DNA from: Phoebastria nigripes
Taxonomy: Eukaryota > Chordata > Aves > Procellariiformes > Diomedeidae
Length of the DNA stretch: 64,000 bases
Direction: 5' to 3'
Assembly: GCA_035582835.1 (NCBI GenBank)
Contig: JAYKAV010003433.1
Location: 214,312-278,311, forward strand
Shown here: positions 31,599 through 42,186 of the stretch, in pieces
How the letters are laid out: each line of letters begins with the position of its first letter
How positions within the stretch are numbered: the stretch's first letter is position 1
The notes under the pieces: model-generated
What the model was told of the DNA's origin: nothing
What the model saw: only the letters and a program-made list of their open reading frames with translations
Databases searched by the model: none
Made by a program: the position numbers and the translations under genes

Positions 31599-32060
31599 TA
31601 GCATCATAGAACAGTCTGGGTTTGAAAGGACCTTTAAAGATCATCTAGTCCAACCCCCCTGCTGTGGGAAGGGGCATCTTTCACTAGATTAGGTTGCTTA
31701 AAGCCCCATCCAACCTGGCCTTGAACACTTCCAATGATGGGGCATCCACAACTTCTCTGGGCAACCTGTTCCACTGTCTCACCAGCCTCAAAGTAAAGAA
31801 TTTCATCCTTATGTCCAATATAAACCTACCCTCTTTCAGTTCAAAACCATTGCCCCTTGTCCTGTCACTACAGGCCCTGGTAAAAAGTCTCTGTCTTTCT
31901 AACAAGCCCCCTTGAGTATTGAAAGGCCACAATAAAATCTCCCTAGAGCTTTCTCTTCTCCAGGCTGAACAGACACAACTCTCTCAGCCTTTTTTTTTAG
32001 GAGAGGTATTCCAGCCCTCTGATCTTTTTCGTGGACCTCCTCTGGACCCGCTCGAGCAGG
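31599..32060 (-). mobile_element. CR1 LINE 3' fragment, minus strand
   Basis: The decayed octamer tail 'atagcatcatagaacag' at left is followed by the CR1 3' region ('gatcatctagtccaacccc'). A minus-strand frame at 31684-31932 codes for RLFTRACSDRTRGNGF, KEGRFILDIRMKFF, PREVVDAPSLEVFKARLDG and ALSNLI at the stop. The fragment extends to the VQRR-like region and stops at 'tggacccgctcgagcagg' (32060). It belongs to the same subfamily as the long copy at 25150. Confidence 0.92.
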
Positions 32061-32270
32061 TTATTGCTCTTATTGCTGAAAGCCTATTCTTACCTTTCTT
32101 GTACATGATTCACATGCTATAGTAATTCAACAGAGTTTGCATGATACTCTAGTACCTTCCGCTACAAACACAACCCCTGTGAATGGAATAGATATTTTAA
32201 AATGAAAACATTGTTTTGAAGGTGAAAATAAAAACATATCCTGATTATTCTAGCATTTTGAATTTCTAAG

Positions 32271-32811
32271 TCTCCTGGTTTCGGCTGGGATACAGTTAAT
32301 TTTCTTCCTAGTAGCTGGTATAGTGCTGTGTTTTGGATTTAAAATGAGAAGAATGTTGATAACACACTGATGTTTTAGTTGTTGCTAAGTAGTGCTTACA
32401 CTAGTCAAGGACTTTTCAGCTTCCCATGCTCTGCCAGGTGCACAAGAAGCTGGGAGGGAGCATAGCCAGGGCAGCTAATCCAAGCTGTCTAACGGGGTAT
32501 TCCATACCATACGACGTCATGCTCAGTATATAAACTGGGGGGAATTGGCTGGGGAACAGCAATCACTGCTTGGGGACTGGTTGGGCATCGGTCGGCAGGT
32601 TGTGAGCAATTGCATTGTGCATTACTTATTTTGTATATTCTATCATCATTATTATTATTTTCCCTTCCTTTTCTGTTCTATTAAACTGCCTTTATTTCAA
32701 TCCATGAATTTTACTTTTTTTTTCCAATTCTCTCCCCTATCCCACTCGGAGGCGGAAGAGGGAGCAAGTGGCTGTGTGGTGTTTGGCTGCCTGCTGGGTT
32801 AAACCACAATA
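32271..32811 (+). mobile_element. ERVL-type solo LTR with exact TSD CTAAG
   Basis: The 541-bp LTR begins TCTCCTGGTTTCGGCTGG (canonical TG changed to TC) and ends GGTTAAACCACAATA (canonical CA changed to TA). It is flanked by perfect CTAAG copies at 32266-32270 and 32812-32816. CRE-like CGACGTCA (32512-32519) and TATATAAA (32527-32534) form the promoter. The leader carries 'tgggcatcggtcggcagg' and 'gagcaattgcattgtgcat'. A short ATT-repeat precedes the ATTAAA poly-A signal at 32680-32685. With no internal region and matching target duplications, this is a clear solo LTR. Confidence 0.95.
32512..32534 (+). promoter_or_regulatory. LTR core promoter (CRE-like site and TATA box)
   Basis: CGACGTCA and, eight bases on, TATATAAA. 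This is the same arrangement as in the copy at 27109-27130, with the first CRE base changed. Confidence 0.6.
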
Positions 32812-32816
32812 CTAAG

Positions 32817-33732
32817 TCTTGGTGATGTTACTTTAAGAAGAGCTAGAATAACCCTAGTCTATAGTTTAATTGTTAGAGAGCTTGGAATCTGGCAATTCAC
32901 TTAATTTTTAAATAAAACTGATGTAAGTATAACATGATTAGTCACATACTTATCCAGTTAAAAATTATAAAATCTTGAAGACTAAGCAAGTGCAACATAA
33001 TTGATTCTTGAATTCCCAGAAAGATTACTTTCAAGTCTAAAAAATAATGTTATGAGGTAAACACTAATAGTAATTTTAAAGAATATTGCTGACAACTCAC
33101 TGTATCTAAAACTAGCCTTTGGAGCCTTTGAATAACCAAAACATCAAATCCTTAACAAAGAGAGTGCTTAACAGGCACAGATGAAGGTAACTCTTAACAC
33201 AACATTAAGAGAGGTCAAGCTTCTGTGCAGTTATGAAAATTAGAGAAATTTCCTATTGGCATGTTCATACTGACAATGTGGTTTTGCCTCCTGTTTCATT
33301 CCAGTTCATAACTCTTGAATTTTGCAGTATCTTCTTAATTTGCACTCAGTTTGTAGAAAAACAAATAGCTGTTTTCTTTGTGGTGAAACGTGATTTCACA
33401 ACAGAGGATAGTCTGCACTAAAGATGTGTGTTGAAAGATGAACCTATCCATACCATCTGGCTCTGGGACTGTGAGGCACTCCCAGATGCTGATAGTGAAA
33501 ATAGTGTAGAGGTAACTATGTTTCTGTGAAGTCAAGTCGGGGAAGAATCCTGACCTGTAGCACCCCAGCGTGATCTGCAAGTCACTGTGCAGTCACTGGT
33601 GTAAGGTACTGAAATGTTCATCTTTGGGAGTGAGAGGTACGGAGGGTTTTCCCTTAGTTCCTGTTCAGTAGGTTCAGCAACCTTAAATTGGAAAGGGATC
33701 TAGCATTTTATAAGGACTTTTCCATGGACATG
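32817..33732. other. Unique DNA between two LTRs
   Basis: No gene or known repeat. The stretch at 33430-33720 is less AT-rich than its surroundings and may be a decayed element of unknown type. Confidence 0.45.
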
Positions 33733-33890
33733 TGTCGTGGTTTAACCNTAGCTAGCAACTAAACACCACACAGCCGCTCGCTCACTCCCCCACCTCCGGT
33801 GGGATGGGGGAGAGAATCGGGAGGGTAAAAGTGAGAAAACTCGTGAGTTGAGACAAAAACAGTTTAATAATTGAAAAAAAAATAAAGTAA

Positions 33891-33927
<37 letters not shown>

Positions 33928-34039
33928 ATAATAATAATAATAATAATAATAATAGAATATACAAAGCAAGTGATGCACGATTCAATTGCTCACCACCCGC
34001 TGACCGATGCCCAGCCAGTCCCCCAGCAACGATCGCTAA
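33733..34039 (-). mobile_element. ERVL-type LTR, minus strand, truncated (U3 missing)
   Basis: It begins TGTCGTGGTTTAACC at 33733 (the U5 end in minus orientation) and contains the shared 'gagaaaactcgtgagttgag'. A very large triplet repeat follows, then 'tgatgcacgattcaattgc' and 'gatgcccagccagtccc'. It breaks off near 34039, in the leader just downstream of the promoter. The whole U3, CRE and TATA are absent, so this is a 3' remnant of the LTR. Confidence 0.88.
33894..33953. repeat. Compound (AGT)n(AAT)n microsatellite inside LTR
   Basis: About eleven AGT units are followed by about nine AAT units in the R/U5 part of the truncated LTR. It is the longest triplet tract among the LTR copies and the only one with two units. 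Confidence 0.95.
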
Positions 34040-37000
34040 CTAATTTTCATTTGTATTATATTTTTCTCTGTTCCATTTGAAAAAAAAAAAAAAAAGTTTT
34101 CTTAGTTTTTTTTAATGCTGATGACATTTCCTATGATCTTGGTAAAGGTAAATGCTCTCCAGACATATTTATAAAAAAAAAAATTGGATGGTTAATGACC
34201 TTGAATATTCAATATATATTTTGATTTTCAGATAATCCATACTTTCCTTTTTTTATTTTTCTTTCCTTATTTAGGTACATCCATGACATAGAGATATGTT
34301 ACACTGAGTGGACTCAACTGATCATAGTACAACACACTGAAAGAGGAATATTGAAAAATCTTTCCTTAAAATTTTAATTTTTTTTCATAGATTTTATAAA
34401 GAAAATAAAAAATGTGAGTCAGAATGGAAGTTTATTGATATAATACAGAAAAAGGTAGAATCAATATTGAAAAGAGATCTAATATAGTGGAGAAAGAAAA
34501 GCTTTTCATGCTTGAATGGAAGAAATTTCATATTTTATGGAGTGATAAACCAAACAACACAGTATCTGAAGAATGAAATTAATTACTTACTGATGGGCTT
34601 TGTTTGCTTTTTTTGTTTACTGTAGCATTTGAAAGATTCACACATAAGGAAGATAAAGTGAATACTGACACCACGTGTCCTTCAAAATATTACTCAAAAC
34701 TGAGATTGAGTTCTCAAACAAAGCTCAATCAACTAATTTTTATGTGCCAGATTTAAACATGGTGAAAATTAAAAGGATTCTGGAAATGCCAGACTCCACC
34801 TCTGGAGTTTTTCTGGAGTCAGGAAATCTTGATTCCTTCCTTGCCTCATACATTGATTATTTGTATAAAACTGAACAAGTTGTTTTTTTTTTTTTTTTTT
34901 AGTTTTCAGCTTCTCATTTATCATCAGTTTAACCCATTCATACTGAAAACTTTCTTTGACCACAATCACCNTTCACTTTGCTTAGGTATACTACCTACCA
35001 TAGTGAGACCCAATTATTATAATAATCCTATGCAAATTACAGGAGGTTTGCAAGGTCTAAGTTTTTCAGAAAAGCATACAGTATATTTCTATCTGTCGAA
35101 GAACTTTATTTGAAGAAACTTGTAAACCAGTACTGAGTCAAACCCAGGGCAAAGCAACATAGCATTTAAATTTGAAAACCAACTGTAATGATCTGAAATA
35201 TTGTTTTCCTACCCCAACTGAATTTAGTTCAAGCTGTAATGATAAAAGCCCAGAAGCAGAAGTGATACATTTATAGACAGGCAATTTCCTTAGCAAAATG
35301 TGAAAGGTCCTTTCTGCCTCTGTTAGAAAAAACACAAAGGCTAGGTCAAGATGTTGACACAGTAGTGTCAGGAAAACCTGTTTCAGCCATCCATACCTCC
35401 CGGAATGCAAACTCCAGGAAGGGTGTACAAGGCAGATTGTGTGGCTAATGAAAAATTGTATCAGTGAGCATGAACTGTTATGAAGCTGAGGTTTTCTCTT
35501 GCCAAACTAATATACAGATCAAATAAAGTTACTAAGTTTTTTAATGCTGAAGTGTCACTACTAGTGGTGGCATACATAAGAGAGTTTGAGTTTTCATTTT
35601 TGTTTGTTCCTCTTCTTATTCTTGTTGCTCTTACTAATGTTGCTCAGAAAGAACTATCAGTAGTCATTGTGTCAAATCAAGACTATGACTTAGGTGTAAG
35701 ATCAGTTACTCTCTTGTTCCTGCCTTGCTGGCAAATTTGTTTACTTACTTAATTTGATCTGTAATTCTGGTACCGTTCAGCTTCCATCTTTCAGTTTACT
35801 GGGGGAGGACATTCAAATGAGTAGGGGAAGATTAATTGGACATGTATCCCTGCAAATATGATTGTGCTAACACTAGTAAAAAGCCACAGGCTTTAAATTG
35901 GCTTGACAGTACAGTCTTAGGACTCATCTGGACTTGTCTTGGCCTGAGCTGTTTTTACCTTTTTTCAGCTGTGATAACAATTGCCTGGTGGTCAGGTAAC
36001 TGCTTCTTAAATTTGTTTTGGATTTTGTTTAGCTTTGTGCAGTTGTGTGACATGAAGCCTACTGTTAACAGATAGCAAAACCAAGCAATTATTCTCTGTA
36101 GAATGAACTGTCTGTGACTGTAGAATAAAACATGGTATGAATGAATGCTGAGAAAGGACAATATCTGAAGTCCCAGACAGCAAACAAAACCCACAATGAT
36201 CAGTCACTGGTCACTACAGTTCTACAACCTTCTTAATCATGTAATACCTTCTTTACAGTGATCAAAGAACAGAAAAGCTGGAAAACTAGAAACCAATTAA
36301 AAGAGAAGCAGATTGTTTTAAGAAAACTTGTAAAAATAACCCTAAGTGAATTCCAGGGTGAAGGATGAAAAGCGGCAATCATGAAAAACAGCATCATACT
36401 CCTCCAGGCAAAGACCTCTTGACAATGTTGACTTGTCATGACCCACTCTCTTCACAGACGTCTTGGAGAAGCCTGGCATTGTCAACCTCAGTCCATCTCC
36501 AGCAAGACTCTGGAAGAGTCATAAACCCCAAGAAAAAAGGCAGACACTAGGATGTGTTTGTGTAATAATTTTAATGCATTGTTGATGAATTTTTTTCTGT
36601 ATCAAGTAGACTGTGAGCATTAGTATCATTTTAACTGAACCAATAATAACTGCTTGTTATATTTTGATTAGAATGCTAAGACTTCAGTTAGACTAACGAT
36701 AAGTTCTTGTCTCTGTATATATATGGTGTGTTTTCCCTTTTGCCCATAACAGAATTTTGAGTGTAACAGACAATACCACAAGAAAGTCAGCAATTAATTG
36801 ATGTGAGATGTTGAAACAAGAAAGTATAAATTGTATAAATGGTGCATACATCTGTGTTGACTTCCATGCATCTGTGTTGACTTCCATGGACGTATTCTTG
36901 TGAGCTAGAAGAGCTCATTAATCTGATGTAATTAGAAAGAGTGTTTTCTATTATTATTTCTAGAAATGGCATATTTTATGCCTTTCTCCTTGTGATACAT

Positions 37001-39850
37001 ACCTCTGTTTCAAATAAGTATTCTTTGATCTACTTGTTGTTTCATTATCCTCATTTAAAAACCTTAATCAGTCAACCCTCTTGAAAAGCAAGACGTAGTG
37101 AAAATGACTGAAGCAGTTCATCTTGACATATTACAACATCACATGGTGTGTACATAGACATGAATGTATACATTTCCACTGAAGGACAGCATTTTTGCTA
37201 CCTTCTTCTTGTGCCTTATTGCATTCTTTTAAAGTCCAAATCTGTGTAATATTTACTCTTCCTGGGAATGTCAGAGCTTTACTTCCATTATTCTAAATAT
37301 TTAAATAAGTCATTCTAATCAGTTAGATTAATGGGGTGTAAAGGTGGTGAGGGAGCATTCCAGTGATGGCACGAGACCTTTTTCTCCCGATTTTACATGT
37401 TTACAAAGACTGAAACAACAATAACAAAATAAAATGAAAAAATATGTTAAAATGAAGAAAAAAATTAAGAACTACTTCACTTTTCATAAAAAACATTCCC
37501 AAGGGCATTTTCCCCTTTCAGTTTGCTTCCTTCCATTTTATTTCTTCATTCCCTCCGTGGTCTGCTGCATTTTCTCATTATGTTTTCCATCTAATTTAGA
37601 CTATAAGCTTCTCTGAGTCGGGACATTATTTCCATTTTTATTCTTAAAGCACCACATATTCCTATTGTGTTATATAAAGAGAAAGACGTATTTTTAGTAA
37701 CACAAATACAATACATTTGAAAAAGGATGTAATATAAACTCAATAATTAGTGTAAGTTGTTTGAAACATGGAAGTTTTCTAGTTTAAACAGCAACTATGA
37801 ACAGGAATAATCTATGAAATAAATAAGGGAGATTTTGATAAACATCTACAGGGTGTAGTGACACAAATTTTAGTTTAAGTCAAAGAGGGTGATTTTTCAA
37901 AATCCTTCTTTACTATATGAATATAAATAAAATCGAAGTCACCATTGATTAAATTACATTGTCAACCTACAATCCAGCCACAAATAGGCAGTTCCAAATA
38001 ACTGAGTAATTTTATGCTCCTTCATTTCTAATCCCTTCCAAATCTGTGATCATTAGGTTACTAAATCTTACCTGCCTCTACTGTTTTGGTTGCTCCATAT
38101 ATTAATGAATTTTCCTGCTTAGGCAGAAGAATGTCTCTTGCTTACATTACTGCCTCATGAATCTGTTTTTAAGCATGACCTTGACGATGTTCTGCCATAT
38201 TAGTGAAACTAATTGTCCAGAGCATCAAACCGTTAGTGACCATTCATTATGTGAGGATGGTCATTTTCTAGTTTACATTGGGGAACCAAATACCTACATT
38301 TGTGCCAGTGACAGTAGCCACAAAACTATAACCATCCAACTAAGCAGTATTTATCATAAAGTATGATAACATGCCCTCATGATTTTGCATTTTAGTATTT
38401 GAAGCAAGATTTCCAGAATGGAACCTAGAATGTTAATGCTTATCCAGGTTTTGCAGTTGTGAGTTTACTATTGGCATGTTAAATAGTTATTCAGTATACA
38501 ATATTTTAATAGTTCAGAGGTAATTGGTTTAAATAATAATTAAATGCTACAATTATTTTAAGAGGGAAAAAATAACTAAAATCAGAGCTATATATTGTAA
38601 CTCAAAATGCTGTTTGTGCTCATTGCCAGCTCTCAAGTGGAAATAAATTCACTTATGGGCAAGAAAACAAGGAATGAGATATAGTGCATATGGTTAAGGT
38701 TACAAATTTTGCAAATCTTGTTTGGTTTACCTATTACCTACACTCAATAATTTTCAGTAATAATTGGAAAACTTCAAGAACTCTATACTAACTCTGCAAG
38801 ATTATAGGCTATAAGCAGATCATAGACTGTGTAAGAGTGACCTATATAGGCCAGTTAGCTTTAAGTGAGAAACTTCACTTAAAAGCAAAGCAAAACAAAA
38901 CAAAAAACCAAACAAAACCTGGAGTTAAACTGCATAATATAAAATAAATTTAAATTAAAATAATGTGCTGTATATCTTTCTTAGATTTATTGCAATACAA
39001 AGTGAAAAAAAAAAAAGTTTGCTGTTCATTACAGAAGTCACATTTTCTTGATCCCTGGGTACATTGACATAACCAGACATCAAGATAAACAGATAAGACA
39101 AGACTGTGAGAGAAAATATCACATTATTTATTTGGTACGAAACAGCTGAACTTGAATGAACTAAAATTTCAAACTTAGTTTGACTGTACGCTAGACTTCA
39201 TGCTGATAAAACACTATGTGTGCTTTAAATATCTTACTTAAATATTCAGAAAACCACAAATTATATTTTTCAGAATATTTGAATTAAATCCTGTAATATT
39301 TGACTGCAGAGACAGTACAGAAGTATTAGCTCTGTGTAGTAGAATAACAGAGTTTTCCTCTGCATGTTGATGGAAAAGGGAGTGGAGAAAAAAGTTATAA
39401 AGTTCACCCGAGATATTAAGAGATATCATCAAGAACTTAAATAAATAGATGTGTAAATAGATGTAAAGCAAACATCTTCAAAAAATCGATCTCAATCTTA
39501 TTTATACAGTGTTGGGCTCTGAGCTCATTGGAAATAAGCTCATTGTAGGGCTGTAATAGATAATTTTGTGAATCATTGACCCAATGTTAAGGTTTATTCA
39601 AAAAAGAAACAGCAAAGAGGTATAATTATTAGTAAAAGAATGGAAAGTAAACCATTGTGTACCTCCATGATGCATCCATGAGTCTATCTCAAAAGAGGGT
39701 AGAGATGGAAGAGGTATAAAGAAGATCATGAAGGATAGTCTAAGAGGTAGAATGCTTTCATATGTGGAACAGCAACAGACTAGGACAGCTCAGTGTGGAA
39801 AACAGATGATTGAAGAGGGATATAAAAGAGAGTATGAAATCATGAGTCCT
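34040..39850. other. Unique AT-rich DNA, 5.8 kb, no gene recognised
   Basis: Contains a poly-A at 34080-34095, a T run of 18 at 34881-34898 and an exact 20-bp tandem duplication at 36849-36888. AT-rich simple sequence is scattered throughout. Open frames are all under about 95 codons and carry no motif. There is no CR1 or LTR sequence. Confidence 0.5.
36849..36888. repeat. Exact 20-bp tandem duplication
   Basis: Two perfect head-to-tail copies of a 20-base unit beginning 'catctgtgttgac' and ending 'ttccatg', inside otherwise unique DNA. Confidence 0.95.
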
Positions 39851-40203
39851 TGTCACACTTTTGGACTAAATTGACAGTGTGAAGACTACAAGCACTCAGA
39901 TATCAAAACAATTAGTCACAGGTATATTTAATGTTCAGGAGGGACATGACTCCTCTGTCCTGCAGGGGGTACAACATGNTCGGGTAGGTCAGCACAGGGG
40001 TGCCAAGTGTGGTCCTGGGGCCAGACTGTAAGGTCCCTTCTGTTCTCTCTACAGGGTCTCTCTCAGGGTCTCTTCCAGGTCTCTCCCCGAGTGACTACAG
40101 ACCCTGTCAGTTATAGGGCAGAGTAGAGAATACCTGTTTCTGATCAGCTCATTCAGATATCTGCAGCACCTAAAACAGGCTGTCACAATCACTGGCGCTC
40201 ACA
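39851..40203 (-). mobile_element. Possible LTR of an unrecognised ERV, minus strand
   Basis: On the minus strand the interval starts TGTGAGCGCCAGTG (at 40203) and ends ...AAAAGTGTGACA (at 39851), so it has TG...CA ends. Just upstream in that orientation is a purine-rich run, AAAAGGGGCAGAT (40204-40216), placed exactly as a polypurine tract beside a 3' LTR. Inside, a TATA-like CTATAA lies near 40110 and an ATTAAA lies near 39929, with a GT-rich U5-like end. Imperfect 'agggtctct' repeats lie near 40045-40085. No second copy was seen in the window, and no target duplication can be tested for a single 3' LTR. The family was not recognised and the call is an inference from structure. Confidence 0.4.
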
Positions 40204-40740
40204 ATCTGCCCCTTTTAAAGTTGGTCTGATGCTCTCTCAGGTATTGAAACGTCATTTACCCTTAAACTGCTCCCCTGTTTTTGAAACCAGGTCCAACCCA
40301 TGCCAGCCGCTATAGTGCCATAGGGAAAGATGAACAGAGAAACACGGTTCACTTCTCTAGCACAAGAAGTAGCGTGTAACAAATTATACAGGCTGATTAT
40401 TGGTTCAAAACAGACAAGAGATGGGAGTTCTTGATACAATCTGGAGTTAGGCTTGCTGTGGGAGCTCTGGATGCTGAAAGATAGCACCAATTGAAAAAGG
40501 GTTTGAACAAATTTACAGAAGAAAACTACAATGTGCTATCAAATATGAAGAGACCACTAAAGCTAAGAAAGCCACAGAGCCACTAATCACCAGATGAGTT
40601 ACTGTGATAATACTTACATTCTTTTTCTCTTCCCCAGGGCATCCACTCCTGGCCATAGTGAGCTGGAAGGATTTTAGGTATATGTATGTTAGTAGTAAGC
40701 CACTGGCATGATCCAAGCAAGGGCCCACAGTCAACCTCAC
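40204..40740 (-). pseudogene. Possible decayed 3' coding part of an ERV (unassigned)
   Basis: Two minus-strand frames precede the putative polypurine tract. The first (40740-40513) has a hydrophobic segment VISGSVAFLALVVSSYLIA that could be a membrane span. The second (40490-40215) has aromatic-rich GMGWTWFQKQGSSL near its end and stops just before the tract. This order (membrane segment, then short tail, then PPT and LTR) would fit the end of an env-like region, but I cannot match either frame to a known family. Chance open frames are the alternative. Confidence 0.25.
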
Positions 40741-42134
40741 TATTTAATTGTTAACTTGCTCCATGGTGTTATTTTGATCTCCATGTTACTTTCTTAGATG
40801 ATATCAAAATGTGGTTCAGACAATAACATGGGCTGGGATCTGCTGCAAGTAGGGAATATTGACAAGACCACTCTATTTTGACAATAAGGGTGTAAATCAT
40901 GCTACTGCACTAGTACATTTACTACTGTATGTGTGTAGTCCTACTGTCATCCAGTCCAGTTGCTCTCATGTCCTTATAATGTAATCTCATCTCCTGAAGG
41001 AGTTATTTTTATGGTCTATTTCAATGTTCAATGAGTCTTTTTGGGAGTGCAGAGATACATGAAGAAGTCTGTAACAAACCATTCTGGGAGTACCCAGAGT
41101 CCTCAAGTCATCTAGGGTACTAGCCAATCTATTTTCAGACCTATGTATTATTATTTAATGGTAGCTCTGATTGATTTCTTCTTGTTAATGGTGAATTAAG
41201 TATGCAACATAAGCCTTCTCAACTATCTTCAATGTTATGGACTACTAACATGTGAGCTGGGAGGCACTTGAGACATGCTGACCTTTTTTTCTTTTTGTTA
41301 TTTTATTTTGTTTTTATAAAAGGTTCCAGTGTGTAATAGAGTCCACAGTTTTTTTTCTCCATGAGCTCTCTTCTAAAGTTTTGTGTCAGATTCTGTTCCA
41401 TCATTCCTTCTGATCAGTGTCCTGGAAACTTCTAAGAGAGTTAGAGGAAAGTTATGGGTTGNTATTGAATAAAAATGTGAATAATGTTCAGATTTATAAA
41501 TGAGATTTTTTAAAGCATGCAGTAGTAGTCCACATGAACGTCCACCGAGATAAAATTTTGCTACCCACTAGTTCTTATTTTGCCAGTCTTGGAAAGCTTT
41601 GACAAATGACTTAGTCTCTTGAGTCTGGAGTTTTGGTGAGGACCAGGCATATTCATATAGTGGAATAAACTAACTTCAAAGAAGATGGAGTACAGAAGCT
41701 CAACAGTGAAATCATAAGAGGAGTCTGTCAGTGGAAGTCTTGACACATAACTGGTGTTATAGATTGTTGCTGGAGATCAATTATCTGTTCTGTTTTAGAG
41801 CGCTGTTGTACCATTGCCCTATAAAAATGATAGTGTGATTTAAAACACACCCTACCCATCCTCTGCAAATTTTGTCAAGTACATTTTTCCCATTTTTTTC
41901 ATAACAATAGCCTCTTACTGTTAATAAGATCCATAAAATAGGAAATTAATGTTACAGTTAAATCTTCTTTGAAGTACATATACATCTGCNCTCTACAAAA
42001 TAAAATTATTGAATTCAGGATTTGATATGCCTCACTATAATCATTATCTTAATGGTTGAAAAAATAATTTAATAGCAAGATATTGCATGTTACAAGTGGA
42101 TTATGACAATGCAGAATGTAAATTTTGGAAGACA

Positions 42135-42137
<3 letters not shown>

Positions 42138-42184
<47 letters not shown>
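42138..42184. repeat. Poly-T tract, 47 bases
   Basis: Uninterrupted T run, the longest homopolymer in the window. No retroposed element was recognised next to it. Confidence 0.95.

Positions 42185-42186
<2 letters not shown>

Noticed and set aside
33894..33953. Regular repeats considered as a CRISPR-like array
   Set aside because: Simple triplet microsatellite with no spacers, in a vertebrate genome.
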